64,000 bases of DNA from Symbiodinium microadriaticum (taxonomy: Eukaryota > Sar > Dinophyceae > Suessiales > Symbiodiniaceae), in NCBI GenBank assembly GCA_001939145.1, contig LSRX01000007.1, positions 1,379,714-1,443,713 of the forward strand, given 5' to 3'. Below are positions 1-12,084 of this stretch, piece after piece (position 1 is the stretch's first letter; each line of letters opens with the position of its first letter). The position numbers and the translations under genes are program-made. The notes below the pieces were generated by a model. It ran no database searches. It saw only the letters and a list, made by a program, of their open reading frames with translations, and was not told the DNA's origin.

Positions 1-60
1 AGTCGCCAAGGTATTTTGGAAAGCTTTCTGTGGGCTGAGCATCGAAGTTAAGTCCAAGGC

Positions 61-858
61 CCAGATAGAAGTAGATGAAGTGCTTCGTCTCGTGCGTGAC
101 CTGAGGTGCTCCAATGCTTCAGCTTCTCTTGGAAGTTCTCGGTGTCGAAGACAAGAACAGTGCAGATATTCGGAAAGTTCAGACAGAATCTGCTGAGACA
201 CTTAGGAGCAACATGAAAGAGATGGGCAGTATCGGCTGCTTTGTTTCTTGGTGCTTGAAAAAAGATCGATCCTGTGTATAAGTGTCTACCTTCTCTGGCT
301 GCGGATGCGGCACGTATGAGCCGAAGTTGCGTCCGACAACTGCATGCCAGGTCGGATTGTACTTCTTATCAAACTCCTGCGTCACGAAATGGCAGGCGCA
401 TCGTCCGGAGGGCTGGAGGTGCAAACCGTGGACTCGCAGGCAGGAGACTGAGCAGATGAAGTTTCGTGGTCCTTCTTGATGAAGGCAGCGATGTCCTTCT
501 CAATGTTATACTTCTCCAGGGCCTCGCAGAGGCAAGTGCAAAGCTGGCTGCGTACACAGGATCCGATGCAGCGAAGACTCAGAAAGCACGGTCTATCCTG
601 AGTGGCACAGTCGATGGCATCCTGTTGCATGTCCTCGGCCATGTCAGCGTTCTTGATCACTGCCTTTCCAGAAGATGTCCCAGGGGCTGGACAATGAACA
701 TGTGTGCACATTTCCGCGGAATGCTGTGTGAGCACACGCATGACAAGACACCCGTGTGCATGCAATCTCTGTTTGCTGGAGCGATACGGATAGACGGAAA
801 CCACATGCAGGTGCACATCATAAGTGCGCTAACCCTCCGTAGCCTTGCGGTCGGCCAT
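61..858 (-). CDS. DYNLL: Dynein light chain LC8-type, five exons seen, 3' end beyond the window
   Basis: LC8 is a small dimeric hub protein of dynein motors and axonemes. Five short exons chain into a near-canonical LC8: 844-858 (MADRK), 598-663 ([20 protein letters not shown] and two more residues), 472-522 ([17 protein letters not shown]), 314-376 ([20 protein letters not shown], then Y) and 61-100 ([13 protein letters not shown], then G). The last residues of the family (QVAxLLFK-like) are not present, so one more exon should lie left of position 1. Donors in order are GC, GA, GA, GT and GC, and acceptors are AG, which is the dinoflagellate pattern. The ATG at 856-858 is the natural start because MADRK matches the LC8 N-terminus. 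Identification is from family knowledge; splice sites are seen directly. It lies just downstream of the PP2A subunit on the same strand. Confidence 0.93.
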
Positions 859-1319
859 GGCAAACGTGCTGTGAAAGGCGAGAAGGCCACGGATTTCTAG
901 CTGAACTCGCTGCAAGGCCCAAAGATGGCTGGTGCAGCAGTATGAAGGTAGTGCGAGCTTGAATCGGAACAACCACGTTGCTCCGTGAGCGCAGGATGGG
1001 CTCAGGCGACTATCCGGGAGCAGCGGGCATCTTTGCCACATGTGTCCATGAAATCACCAGAGGTACCTGAAATATGCGGTTGCCTGGAGACAAAGAGAAT
1101 AGACGGTCCTGAAGTCCCGAAACTCTTACCCTCCGAATACGGCTCTCACCCTATAAGGCCGACAAAGTCATGTCCTACATGTGTCCCATGCAGAGTACAG
1201 TGCAAGCCGTGGGCCGCACAGCTCATAATCCCGAACGACACCATCTGCCTCAAGCAGCGAGAGGCCGCTGCCGAGTTAGCCCCCTCAAATCTTCCTGCCG
1301 GCAATTCTGTGTGCCGGGC

Positions 1320-3660
1320 ATCCAAGTCAAAGATGTTAAACCAAAACTCGATTGATCTGTCCTGGCCGAGCCAGCCAGAAATGCGCAAACCGTGCAGCTA
1401 CTTGTCACTGCCCACGACGTCGCAGCATGCCAGCTATGGTCCGTACATACATGCAATTCATCAATTCAGGCCCTGGCGGTTATCTGATCCTGGTCATTCA
1501 GGAGGAAGTGGATGAAATCCTGCAGCGCTCCCAGGTTTGTCAATCTGTGGATTGGCGCGGTACTTTACTACTTTACTCAAAACGCTTTTCATCTGTGCCT
1601 CGTATCCCATCTTGCCGGGCACAGCCGACGTGAACCTAAGCGCCGAGATGCCCGGAAACTGCAACCTGCTACAGCACCGGCCACACCTGTCGCGAAGGAC
1701 CCGACCGACATGTCACCTCGCTGAAGATCCGGTCCACTGTTCTTCTAGACAGTGCGTGCCTGGCCCAAGACTATGGACTTGCTTACAAGCGCCGAGCACA
1801 TTTCCGCGGAGCCGTGACAGGCCGTGACAGGCCGGGAGCTCCCGTCATACTTCAGGAGGTCGTCCTTGTCTAAGAGGAAGTCGTGGTCGGAGTCCAGCTC
1901 CCAGAACGTGCCTTGCAGCTTTGACGGCTTTTAGTAGCAACTTCCTTCCTCACGAGTTCCGGGCAGTAGATCACATAGAAGTGCTCATAGCTGAAATAGT
2001 CGCGTATCATCTTCATGTCATCGTAGTCCTGTTTCAAGCCGCCATGGGAAAGCATCTTGCTATGCTGTGGATTACGCCACAAGACGCGACGCTTTTCATC
2101 ACCCACCTCGAGCTGCTTCCACGTCTCGACGATGGACGGCTGATACCGCCGCAGATCTGCGGTCAATTGCAATGGCCACCAGCACTACCACCAACCATCA
2201 CAACAGCTACTTCCCGACTTAACGGACTTTCTCGAACGCACCTCTAGCTCTAGCAGCCACAGCACATGCACTCTCGAAGGTGCAGTGGGATTCTAGCACG
2301 ACTGTCGCTGCGTCTCGGCCACATCATCGGCTTCTGCTGTACAGTAAGCCCCAAGCTTTGCAGGTAGATTCGGCCCGTCCCCTTCCTGTCCTTAAGCCAC
2401 GCACAGCTTCTGTCAAAACAAAGCCTGCTACAACAGGAACTCGCAGCAGCAGTTGCAGCTGTAGCGTCGTAAATGTAGAAGATTCGGCTGGTGACCTGCG
2501 TCGCTCAAGTCTGTGTTGACTCCTTGGAATTCCTGTTCTTGCGGCACGGAGATCTGAGATCATGGCCGTATCGGCATATCTATCTTGGAACTCCTCGGGC
2601 TGGGCACTTCACCAGCTGTGACCAGGGTCTTCCAAAAAAGCTGCGATGCCAATCGCGGCTCTGAACTCGCGAATACTTCAGCTGTTATCCACGAATCCAG
2701 CTGTCGTATTGATGAAGTGGATTCGGTCAGGTACAGATACGCTGACGAGAGCACGCCGCCCGTATCTACAAAATCTGCACGACATGAGACCACTGCCACG
2801 GCCTGTGTATCCAGCAGGAAGTCTAAGCCTGGATGGGTCATCAAGATAGCATGCAGGAAGACGTCGAAGTCCTGCCACTCGCAAACATGGCTCACGGGCT
2901 TTAGCCTTACAAACCATGATGATGGATGCCCTCCGGCCTAAAGCACTGTCGCTGCCTGAACTGTAAAATAGCAAACTGCCACTCGCCTCCTTCTCGATCC
3001 AGTCATTGTGGTCCTGCGCCCATTGACGCAACGGCTGGGGTCTGAAGTCTCGGGCTTTCGTGCCATGCAAGGCCTTCTTGACCACTGAGAAGAAGCTCAG
3101 GGTCGGATCATCAGGCTGGATTTTCCGGTTCGCCCACCCAACCACCCTGGCACCGCATCGGATTAAGTCGATTTTTGGCCCCACATCGTTCTGTCGGGTG
3201 GTTAACTGGCCGCTGGGGCATCATTTCTGTGATCGGCACGGGCGTAGGAACCATCATGGCCTCGGGCTCGGAACCGTTGTTGCTCTTCGCTCTGTTCATC
3301 TGTGACTGGGTCATCCATGGAAGCAAACGAGGCTGAAGCATCGCGCTTGGAAATTGCGCTGCGGTCAACGATGTCATAGAAGGCCTGCCACGAAAAAACA
3401 CTCGGCAAAATCTTCCTGACAGTCAGTCAGCCGCAGCACCACCACGAGCACAGAGGAATGCTACTACAAAAGCATGGACTCAAGTCCATGCATCGTGCCT
3501 TCATCTTGTGGAAAATAGGGGCCTCATCGTTGGGAACACTAGAAATACAGCAGTGTTTCTCCAAGATTTTCCGTTGCACCAAATCTCCGAGTGACTGGCG
3601 GCGAAATATTTCGACAGCTTGAAAACATCAGTGACAATCTGCTCGCACTGCTCCCAGTTC
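1320..3660 (-). CDS. PPP2R3: Protein phosphatase 2A regulatory subunit B''-type (EF-hand), many small exons
   Basis: B'' subunits direct PP2A to substrates and bind calcium through EF-hands. Diagnostic exons on the minus strand: 2812-2871 (DFDVFLHAILMTHPGLDFLL), about 2540-2599 (PEEFQDRYADTAM), about 2470-2505 (RIFYIYD), about 2100-2160 (DLRRYQPSIVETWKQLEVGD), 1965-2040 (QDYDDMKMIRDYFSYEHFYV, then IY), 1847-1911 (TFWELDSDHDFLLDKDDLLK, then Y), about 1717-1740 (TVDRIFSE), 1599-1635 (FTSAVPGKMGYE), 1472-1519 (DFIHFLLNDQDQITAR) and 1320-1364 (IEFWFNIFDLD). They follow the order of plant and animal B'' proteins, including the YFSYEHFYVIYCxFWELDxDHDF core. Further upstream exons (3202-3408 QAFYDIVDRSAIS; about 3597-3660 NWEQCEQIVTDVFKLSKYFA) fit the N-terminal half less surely. 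C-terminal exons between 860 and 1320 were not found. Donors are mostly GA and GC. Confidence 0.85.
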
Positions 3661-3730
3661 CTTCGAGTTTGGCACATATGGAAATTCCACAAAGCCTACT
3701 TAAAGCGAGTCCACACTAGCTCGAGTCAGC

Positions 3731-3979
3731 CTAAAGCTGTGAGCCTGTCAGCATCTCTACCAAGCGGGCATAAGCAGTCTTTAGCCCATCGGTGATGCCC
3801 TGCTTCACGAATATGTCGTGAATCTGGTCTTTGTACTCCTGGCCCTTGGCAGTGATGGACTTGCACTCTACTTCTAAGCTGAGCACAGCGCCTTTAGCAG
3901 CCTCGCAGTCTCTGAGCCGCACACAAGCTCGGAGATTTGATCGCGTTTGGGCCACCAGAAACGAGGGATGGTCTCGCAC
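3731..3979 (-). CDS. Putative exon upstream of the PP2A subunit, unassigned
   Basis: The minus strand encodes a helical, charged stretch (SITAKGQEYKDQIHDIFVKQ continuing GITDGLKTAYARLVEML) that reads like real coding sequence. It could be an N-terminal exon of the B'' subunit or the last exon of the next gene upstream. I do not recognise the family and the splice limits are uncertain. Confidence 0.4.
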   Translation of the reverse strand: MRDHPSFLVAQTRSNLRACVRLRDCEAAKGAVLSLEVECKSITAKGQEYKDQIHDIFVKQGITDGLKTAYARLVEMLTGSQL

Positions 3980-5166
3980 AGTTGGCAGCGGCTTAGCAGT
4001 TCGATTTCCAAGAGCAGACTCGAGCGGATTGCAAGTTAAGGGGCAAGCGATTCGAGAACACTATTGATCGAGACTCAACCATGGTGCAGCCAAAGTCGTG
4101 GTCACAACCTTTACAAAGCAGGCATGCCAGCCTTGGCATTCGTTGCAATCATCGAATTCTTGACGCCTGCAGCGTTCAAGGTGACTTCTGGCTTCACAGT
4201 CTGAAAAGCAGCGATATTAGACGAGAACCGTGCCCAGATTCTAGCATTGGCTCAAAAGGGCATGCGCACACTGAATGCATCGGAAGATCCTGCATGTTCT
4301 GGCCGATGCAAGGGGCAATTTTGCCATTGCATCGACAAGGCAACTAGTACCCGAGCCTGTTGGCCCACTGCCCGGGCTGATCGGAGGCTCCGGCCTTGCG
4401 ATCAATGCACTTGTCGCCCTTCTGGAATAGCTGTAAACTACAGGTGCTGCCAGTTTCGAACCCCCGGTAGCTGGTCTTCTGTGCCTTGAAACCCATTTCG
4501 GAGTCAGCCGTTTTCATCCGTGTCTCAGAAGTGTTTCCCATGTGCAGCTGTCAAAGCCTGCTGGCGAAAGTCTGAAACAAACATGGCAGGGACCAGCCCT
4601 CTTGCTGAGCGCACAAGCACCAGAGCAGAATCGCTCTGGCAGAACCACGGGCTTGGACGCAGGAGCGAGATGCTGAGGTGAGTGCGGAGGGGACAGCACA
4701 TCCGTCTCCTGTCAGAACTTGAGTCTTGGCGAGCAAGCTGAGACTAGGCTGGAAGGAGTCGGAAACTGTTGGTTGAGTTGAAAGCACGGCATGGTTGGTT
4801 CGGCATCATCGTGCCAAGGAGTTCAAACAATGAGTGATGGCGCTGACACAAATGCCGTGGATGGCCCATGCGAATGCAAAAACAACTTCCGGGAGTTTCT
4901 TGCGAACCAGCATCGCGAAGTATATCACGAAGCCTAAAAGAATGAGTTGATTGCAAAGGGAGGGACTCTGGTACCGGACTCGCCGGGCCAGAAGTAAGAG
5001 CAACTTCTCAGTAAGTAGAGCTATACACGATAAGTCACAGCAGTAGCCACAGACTGACTCTGGTGCAGCTATCGAGAGATCCTGTACAACGAGACAGACT
5101 TCTTTGCCAACGTGTGGTTGTGTGCACAATATTGCATTTTGACTCTACACCAAATGATCGCACTTC

Positions 5167-5215
5167 CTAGTGCTCGTCCTCGTCGTTGCAACCCACAAAC
5201 AAGCTTTGATTTCGG
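5167..5215 (-). CDS. Putative terminal exon of an unidentified gene
   Basis: A short minus-strand reading frame ends FRNQSLFVGCNDEDEH followed by TAG. The acidic tail and compact hydrophobic stretch look like a protein C-terminus, but I cannot name the family. It lies between the PP2A gene and the ankyrin gene, both in the same orientation. The rest of 4.0-5.5 kb shows no other exon I can defend. Confidence 0.28.
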
Positions 5216-5559
5216 AAGTTCTGGCTGTGAATCGTCTGTCCATCGGCACCTTCAGTGTCCTTGGACCGGAAATCGGTGAATAACAGTAGCTCCAGTAGGC
5301 AAAGGACCAAACTGCTCGCTATCAACAATCTTCATCATCAAAATCGTCAACAAGATCGCTCGAATTCACAATCACTTTACATGACCCACCGAGCACCTGC
5401 CTTGTTTACTCGCAACTTGTCGGCTCCATGGTTTTTGCATTTCTAGGGAAAGAGGCACACGTCTGCCAGCTCGGACCATTAAAAAGTGATGTTCTGAGCT
5501 CATAGGCATCGTGATCTGTGAAGTTGCACTTTTGGGGTTCATGCCGTTGCACGTACCCG

Positions 5560-6864
5560 TCAAATTCCACCACGAAGGCAGGCTGACATGATTCGCCAGA
5601 AAGCATGCAGCATCTGTACAAGTCGGCGAACTAGAAGCACTGCCATGGGTGGGAAGCTGGACCCTTCATGCGTAAGGCAGCGCACCACTTCATGGTGACT
5701 GCGTTCGATCGCACGCTCCAGTGCAGTGCAGCCCAGCGCATCCAATGTGTGCTGGTCAGCACGGTTGCGCAGCAACCAGCGCACCACATCCAGGTGACAA
5801 CCTATGCATGCAAGATGCAACGGCGTTCTGCCCATGTTGTCAACTTTGTTTATGCCGTCACCAGCCTCCACCAAGTTAATTACAACATCAGTCCGACCAG
5901 TGAGACAACTAAAGTGCAATGGCAGCAAGCCGTTTAAGTGGCCTGTATTGTTTGTACTGGCACCAGCTTTGACGAGGCAACTGACAATGCTTGCATGATC
6001 TTGCACGCAGGCCAGGCTCAAAGGGGTTTCCCCATCATTGGCAGCCCTGTTTATGTCCGAAGTCTTGGCCGCAAGAAGACGCACCACCTCCAAGCGACCA
6101 CCCAAACAAGCCAGGTGCAGGGGCGTGTTACCCTGCTGGTCGATCTTGTTGCTGCAGTCTCCGGCATCTATCAAGGAGGCGACGATGTCTGCATGGCCCG
6201 CGAAAGAAGCCATGTGCAGAGGGGATCTTCGCTGTTTGCTTGTCTGATCCGTGCTAGCACCAGCGGCAAGTAAAATCTCCACCACTTCCACGTGCCCGAA
6301 GGTGCAAGCCAGCAACAACGCCGTCCCCTCCCCGCTGGCTAAGTTTACATTCGCACCAGATGAAACCAGCAAGCGCACGGCTTCGATCTGGCCACCTGCT
6401 GCTGCAACATGCAAGGGTGCCAAGGCGTTTGCACAAAGTCGGTCTTTGTCCGCTCCAGCTTCCAAGAGCAGCTGCGCAACTTTCAAACTCCCGCAGCCAC
6501 AAGCGAGACTCAAGGAACTGCTGCTACGAAGCGGCAAGTCGGGGTCCAAAGGGCAATGCAAGAAAGCATCCACAGCTTCCACATCATCACACTCTACAGC
6601 CGTGGCCAACTCCTCAAGCTCCTCGTCTGTAGGAGGTCGGAAGCTCAGGATTACCAGTTGCAAGCAGTCTCCCCATTGCAAAGCGCTCTCGTTGGACAAG
6701 AGGCAGTTGCCACATAGCAGCTTTTGCACAAATCTGCGGTGACCAGTTACACCATGCAGATACTTCTTCAATGTCTGCACAGTCCCGCCGTCCGCGTGCA
6801 ACTGTTCGAACTCGGTGATCGACAAATCTACTGCACACTTGCCAGAGGCGAAGCCAATGTGCAT
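5560..6864 (-). CDS. Ubiquitin-like/ankyrin-repeat protein, 434 aa
   Basis: This is an uninterrupted reading frame. Residues 1-75 resemble a ubiquitin-like fold (a strand with FASGKCAVDL, a helix with VQTLKKYLHGVTGHRR, then LQLVILSF). Residues 78-420 form about ten ankyrin repeats with clear TPLHLACxxGxxxVVxLLxxxGA consensus units, for example GNTPLHLACLGGRLEVVRLL and GRTPLHLACIGCHLDVVRWL. A short hydrophobic tail follows (MAVLLVRRLVQMLHAFWRIM), possibly an amphipathic or membrane-associating helix. The Ubl-plus-ankyrin arrangement is very common in Symbiodiniaceae. Ankyrin arrays bind proteins; no catalytic domain is visible, so the partner is unknown. The first ATG is used because it precedes the Ubl strand directly. 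No intron is needed, which could indicate an old retrocopy. Confidence 0.88.
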   Translation of the reverse strand: MHIGFASGKCAVDLSITEFEQLHADGGTVQTLKKYLHGVTGHRRFVQKLLCGNCLLSNESALQWGDCLQLVILSFRPPTDEELEELATAVECDDVEAVDAFLHCPLDPDLPLRSSSSLSLACGCGSLKVAQLLLEAGADKDRLCANALAPLHVAAAGGQIEAVRLLVSSGANVNLASGEGTALLLACTFGHVEVVEILLAAGASTDQTSKQRRSPLHMASFAGHADIVASLIDAGDCSNKIDQQGNTPLHLACLGGRLEVVRLLAAKTSDINRAANDGETPLSLACVQDHASIVSCLVKAGASTNNTGHLNGLLPLHFSCLTGRTDVVINLVEAGDGINKVDNMGRTPLHLACIGCHLDVVRWLLRNRADQHTLDALGCTALERAIERSHHEVVRCLTHEGSSFPPMAVLLVRRLVQMLHAFWRIMSACLRGGI

Positions 6865-6899
6865 GTAAAAAGCAGCCCGCGACCACCTACTGGTTCCAC

Positions 6900-8289
6900 A
6901 CTATCACTATACGGGGTGAAAATGCTTGGCATGGCTTCGGTTCATCAAGCCCGAGTTGCTGCAACTCCAAAATCAGAGCTCGGCATGCAACTGTCAAGAC
7001 ACCCTCCAACTAGAAGAAGCCTCCAAGATGTGACAAATCCAGCGTAAGACTGAGTGTTGAAAAATGGAAAGCCCCTTCAAACACCCTCGAACAGCTGATG
7101 CCTTGGGCGGTGGAGGTCCTGGCACCTGAGTAATCCGACACTTCACAAGCCTTCTTGACTCCTTGCGGCATAGTGAGAATCGGACCAGTGAGATCCAGCC
7201 AAACTTTCTCTGTCCTCCCACAGATGACTGAGGCGGCGGCAGGACTGACAGGAGGACTGTGCCTTATGGGATGTCAAGCGCACATTATTCTGGAGTCCGA
7301 CGGCGTGGCGGCTATTCCTTCCCTGCTCTTCACCCAGACCCCAAGCCCAAGATGTTACCCACGCATGCACACCTCCGTGAAGCTCCGCGGACGATGGGCC
7401 ATGGGGATGACAAGGGATTACCGAAGCCTTCCTAGGTGCAACCCGTGGTTGTCCGAGCCTTGAGCTATCTGGAGACTTGTAAGTAACGCATGATCACAAA
7501 AGCGCAGCATCTGAGCGGAAAACCCTGGGGAGGACGGTTGGAGGTGGCCGGAAGGCTCCGTGTCGCCTCTGCTGGCTTGGGACTTTCAACAGCTTGCATC
7601 GGAAACTGCCTGTCGTGCAGCTGCAGTACTTCTTGTCGAGCTTCGCACTACTGCGGACACGATGCGGCGAGGGCAGGGTCAGGAATGCTCCGGCCTTCTC
7701 TGCTAAAGCCGACATTTGTCCGATGAGGAGATCCAGGCGGCGAAGGCCTGACCAAGATGCGGAGGCATGTAGGAGTTTCTGCAATCTGTGTCGGCGCGAA
7801 CCGGACTTCAACCTACTGCAAGGCGTTCTGGCAAAACTGAGGGATCCTTGATTTCGCCTACCTTCACCCCCACCTTTAGAGGCCGCCGAAATGGTCATGC
7901 ATTCGAAGCCCAGCGAACTCTGGTTGCTGTCTGCTCAGAAATGATATTTCCCAATTCCGAGCTCACCGTGCGCACCTGCCGCCTGCAGGGGATCCACGGA
8001 TGTGGAGCTGATGGGGACTCGAGCTCACCTGTGGCACCTGGCGGCCGGAATGGGACGTCTCGATTCGAGATTGCACGCCTCTTCGGGAACTTCGGCTTTG
8101 GGGGGTGGAGACTGCTACATGCGAACCCTGCGTGAACCGGTATCACTCATTGCGTCGAAGCAGACCTCGATGCTGTTGACGCGGGCTCCAGAAAGTTTTT
8201 TTCTCGCATGCAAGGTTTTTTTGATGGTTTCTGTGGAATCGGCCTCCAAGGGCTTCGCCTTGTGGACCCCCCACACGTTCAGCTCAGGA
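6900..8289. other. Intergenic stretch, no supported gene
   Basis: Short frames occur on both strands, but none has conserved motifs or convincing splice pairs. A minus-strand frame at 7494-7898 is hydrophobic in part (GLRRLDLLIGQMSALAEKAG) and could hide an exon. Nothing else is seen. Confidence 0.4.
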
Positions 8290-9033
8290 TCAGCGGAGCC
8301 AGCTGGATGCGATCCCAGCGGCTTGGGTAATGCTGCTCATCTTGGCACAGTAATCATGATGAGTTGGCAGGTTGTCAACCTTCCCCTCTAAGCAGAACGT
8401 ATGCAAGTGCAGCCATCTGACACTTACGTGCCGAGGGGCATGTATACATTGCCACACTGGGCCTCTATGGCCTTTCCCTTCATACAGTTGGAAGCCGCTC
8501 TGGAGCATTTGCACAAGCGTCGCGAAACCGCCCGGAGTCTTCGCAAGGACCGAGATATCCCGGACGTATGATCGAGGCACTGTGAGGACGGGACCTATGC
8601 TGCATCCCTGTGCCCGGATGCGATTGTTGAAGCTGGCCACTCCACTTGTTGCATATCCGCCACAACCCGGGTTTGACGCACGGTGGCAAAAGGCCATTTC
8701 ACCGCAGTGCCTGCAGTACTCCTTCGGATAAGGGATCATTGGCATCCCGGCTTGCTCGGAAGAGTCGGCATCAGATGACAAATCCACAACATCTACGGCA
8801 GAATCTACGGTTGAGCTATCCAGGCCCAGGCCAAGCTCTGAGCTCTGCGAGTCCACGGAATCCTGGCCTCCATCTCGACTTTGACCTTTCACTCTTAGCT
8901 GCCGCAAGGATAGGGCAGCCTCTTCTTCGACACAGCCGATGTCGGCCTCCGCCGCTGCCGTTCTCCTTGGCCGGAAATGGGCAGCAGAGTCAGCAGAGTG
9001 CAGATCAGCGGAGTGCAGTATCTGACTGACCAC
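8290..9033 (-). CDS. Hypothetical protein or exon with Cys/His cluster
   Basis: This is a 247-residue open frame. The first third is acidic and serine-rich (DSSTVDSAVDVVDLSSDADS). The middle carries a Cys/His cluster, YCRHCGEMAFCHRASNPGCG, that could bind one zinc ion (CxxC, then further Cys and His). The rest has a regular hydrophobic pattern (VLTVPRSYVRDISVLAKTPG). The family is not recognised. Length and cysteine spacing argue for coding sequence, but intron boundaries are unknown and the N-terminal HSADLHSADSAAH duplication may be non-coding. Orientation agrees with neighbouring genes. Confidence 0.4.
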   Translation of the reverse strand: MVSQILHSADLHSADSAAHFRPRRTAAAEADIGCVEEEAALSLRQLRVKGQSRDGGQDSVDSQSSELGLGLDSSTVDSAVDVVDLSSDADSSEQAGMPMIPYPKEYCRHCGEMAFCHRASNPGCGGYATSGVASFNNRIRAQGCSIGPVLTVPRSYVRDISVLAKTPGGFATLVQMLQSGFQLYEGKGHRGPVWQCIHAPRHVSVRWLHLHTFCLEGKVDNLPTHHDYCAKMSSITQAAGIASSWLR

Positions 9034-12000
9034 TCATTGCCAGCAACTGAGGCGGAGGCAGGCAAGCCGCGGCCCAAACCACACACAACATCTCGAGCGC
9101 TTTATGCATGGAGAGACAACTCTTTAGGTTGAGAGCTGTTCAAAAGATTACAGGAGACCGTAAGACTGCTCGAGCCCACGGCCGCACAAGGCCTGCGAAT
9201 TCCAGCTGATCCGATGGCTTGCTTCGCTAACGGTGCATGCAGAGCTGCTCTTCTATGTTTCTGAATCGTTTCAGCGCACTGGTTTCACCAGCTGGGAAAA
9301 GCAACCCCACATCCTTACCGCGGCCGGACTGCTGCAAGCAACCCATAGAAAATTTCGTCCGTAACTCCAAATGCGCGCCTCGGCCGTGGGATCCTCCGCA
9401 TTGTGGATGATCTGCCGTAGGAGCTGCATGGACTCCGGCTGCATGAGCCTGATCGGGGTGGACTGTAAGTTCCAACGCAGGGGCGTGACAGCCACCCCAT
9501 CTGGTCTAATTCTCAGGAGTCGAGCCGTCATCCCTCATCCCGAAAAAGTCGCTCCCCCACACTTTGGCGCGTGCCATTCCCAGAAGAATTCGTCCAGCTT
9601 CGCATTGACCAGTCCACATCCCTGTGGCGGCTCAGAGTCAAGGATGGCACAACGACGCGCCCTGAAAACAGTTCCTCGCCTGCGCAGAAACCATGGCAGG
9701 CGAGGAATGACAATGCTGAGGACACTCTATGCCAGGTCGTCTTGGTCCACATAGGTCATAGCTGGGAGAGGCTTGCGAACATGAAGTGGCCGTGGGCTGT
9801 GCTGTGAAGTTGGTTGCTTTTACAGTTCAGCTCATTGGGTCTCTTTGCCTTGGTGCCTCCACCTCGGCTGCTGTGCTTAGAGCCTCGGAAACCAAGGTGC
9901 AACCAGTCTGTTCTCCCGGACTACTGTCAACTGCAGCTTATGAAGAGGCTGCTCAAGCTCGAGAGTCAGCTTCTCTGCATTTCTCTACCTGTGACAGAGG
10001 CCTCCTGAGAACTAAAGCCTCCGAACATCCAGTGGACTCTGGCAGCCAGCGATCCCTTGCATCTGCTGCCTTCTTCCATGTAGGGCCTGTTCACAAGCGG
10101 CCGGTAAATAAGCAGTTTGCCCGGCCTACGGCAAACTCTGCCACGCTTCGAGCGCGGAAGACTTCCAGTGGCCTTCTCCCACTGGATCTGAAGCTCGCCC
10201 TCTGTCCGTAACTTCCGGAAGCAAACCGCGCCTATGAAATCTGGCTCCGGGTGACGGAACAGTCATCTTCCTCAACACCAAATAACATTCCACGAAGGGC
10301 TCAGCTTCATCAAACCGCGACTGACCCGATTCCTGTCAATGGATGCACTGCCAATGCACTCAGGAGAAGTGAGGACCTCGATTCTTACGGGTGTTTGTTT
10401 ATGAGAAGCTTAAGATTTCGTTCAATCTGGTTTCGAGGGTTTGTGTGGAGTGGAGAAGCACCGGCGACTTCGAAGCCAAAGTGGCTTCCCGAGTGTCCTC
10501 GCAAATTCTTTGTTCATGGCACTGCTGGTTACCGGATGCCAGCTGCGTGATGTGTTCCCAATTCTTGGCTCGCATAGGCGGCATAGGCATAATAATAATG
10601 ATGCAACAAATAATAAAGCTCAGATTTCCTGGACACCCAAGCGACTCTACCGGTCTACCCCCTCGTAGGTCCAACAGCAGCATTCAGCCTTTTCGCCCCG
10701 CCGGTTCGGAAACTCAGATATTCCTGAGCCCAGGCTTCGTGCTCTTGATCTTCGGCGTCTGGCCTGAACTGCAGGGCGCAGTCTTCGGTTGGCATGTCGA
10801 GGCAGCACATGGCAAGTGCTACCTCGCGCATCTATCAGCTCTCGCAGCTCTGAGAGATCGCACTCACTGCGCAGTCCCAGGCTAAGACTACAATGGCTCT
10901 GCAGTCAGAATTGAGTCAGAATCGCAAATACTGTATGCCAGAGCTTTGACGTCTGTATCTCACCCTATCCTCGACTAGCCTTGGCTGAACCCAGACATTG
11001 CATCCTAATCGAGTCTCAGCAGGGCTGCAACCGGCACGATCCCATGATGCCCGGCATGAAGGCTACTTTGCTTCGGAGCTCACTCGAAGAACGCCCTGCC
11101 TCGCTTCTCAAGACTCTTTCAAGCAGCACGTGCAGCATACCACTTCCCCAGCGATGGAGTCCGGCTTCTAGCGTTGCGGATACAAGCAAAAGGTGTCGAT
11201 GCCGAAACTCCCGCAAGCACCTTTTGACCTCACCCACGTTCGCCTTCGCGCGTAAACAGCTGTCAGTCCACGTGCATCACAGCCACAGCAGGTCGGCACG
11301 AAGGTGCTCAAAGTCTTCCAGTCCGATTGAAACCCGGAGCAACCTCAGCATGCATTCAGGCAGTGCTCTTCCTGCCTAAAACTGTCACATTCATCCCACA
11401 TACTCAACCTGCATCTCAGCGCTTCGTGCCTCTCTATTCTGGTAGAAGGAACGCGTTCAAAGGTGATTGCTGCCTACATGGGCGGTTGCAGCGGCTGTCC
11501 CTCCTGAAACATTCTGAGACCCTGTTCCGCCACGCTGCTTTGCTGTTGAGCCGAGCATCAGAGGAGAGATGGCCGGATCCCAGCGCCGCCTCCACTCGAT
11601 GAGACTTTCCTGGAGGATTTCGCTTTAGGTTGTTTAAGAGACTCTCTGATCTGTCCTTGGGCTAGTAACGGGGTAGCGTCAGAGGCTCAACAACAACTGT
11701 GTCGAATCTTCCGGCACGGCTAAGTGGCAACGCCGCCAAGAGATGTGGCGCTGCCAAACAGCTTCCTCGGCCGGCTTCCAGTCTGAAACGATGAGGCGTG
11801 CGCGAACATGCCTCTCATGTTTGTGAATTCATGGACCAATTGTCATGTAAGGGCCTACTGAGGCCTACTCCCTGCACGAGCATCTCGACTATTCTCAATA
11901 TTTCAGATTTCAATAATTCTCTATACAGGCAAGCCCAGCCCAGGCACAAGGACCCGGGCAGAGCACGCGCTGCAGCCTCCGAGGCGAGCTCCTCAAGTTG

Positions 12001-12080
12001 TCATGGGGCTGCTTCTTTGATGTGCTTACCTTTCAATCTCTCAGTTCTTTGCCTAGTGTCCGAGGAGACTGAAGCAGGGG
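9034..12080. other. About 3 kb without a supported gene
   Basis: A minus-strand frame at 9227-9531 contains RLMQPESMQLLRQIIHNAED and might be an exon. A plus-strand frame at 9786-10211 starts with a hydrophobic leader-like stretch but runs against the gene direction and shows no family. An AAT-rich patch lies near 10590-10617. Nothing else is supported. Confidence 0.35.
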
Positions 12081-12084
12081 TGTG

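Noticed and set aside
9786-10211. Plus-strand ORF with a signal-peptide-like start
   Set aside because: Opposes the gene direction, has low-complexity composition after the leader and no recognisable domain.
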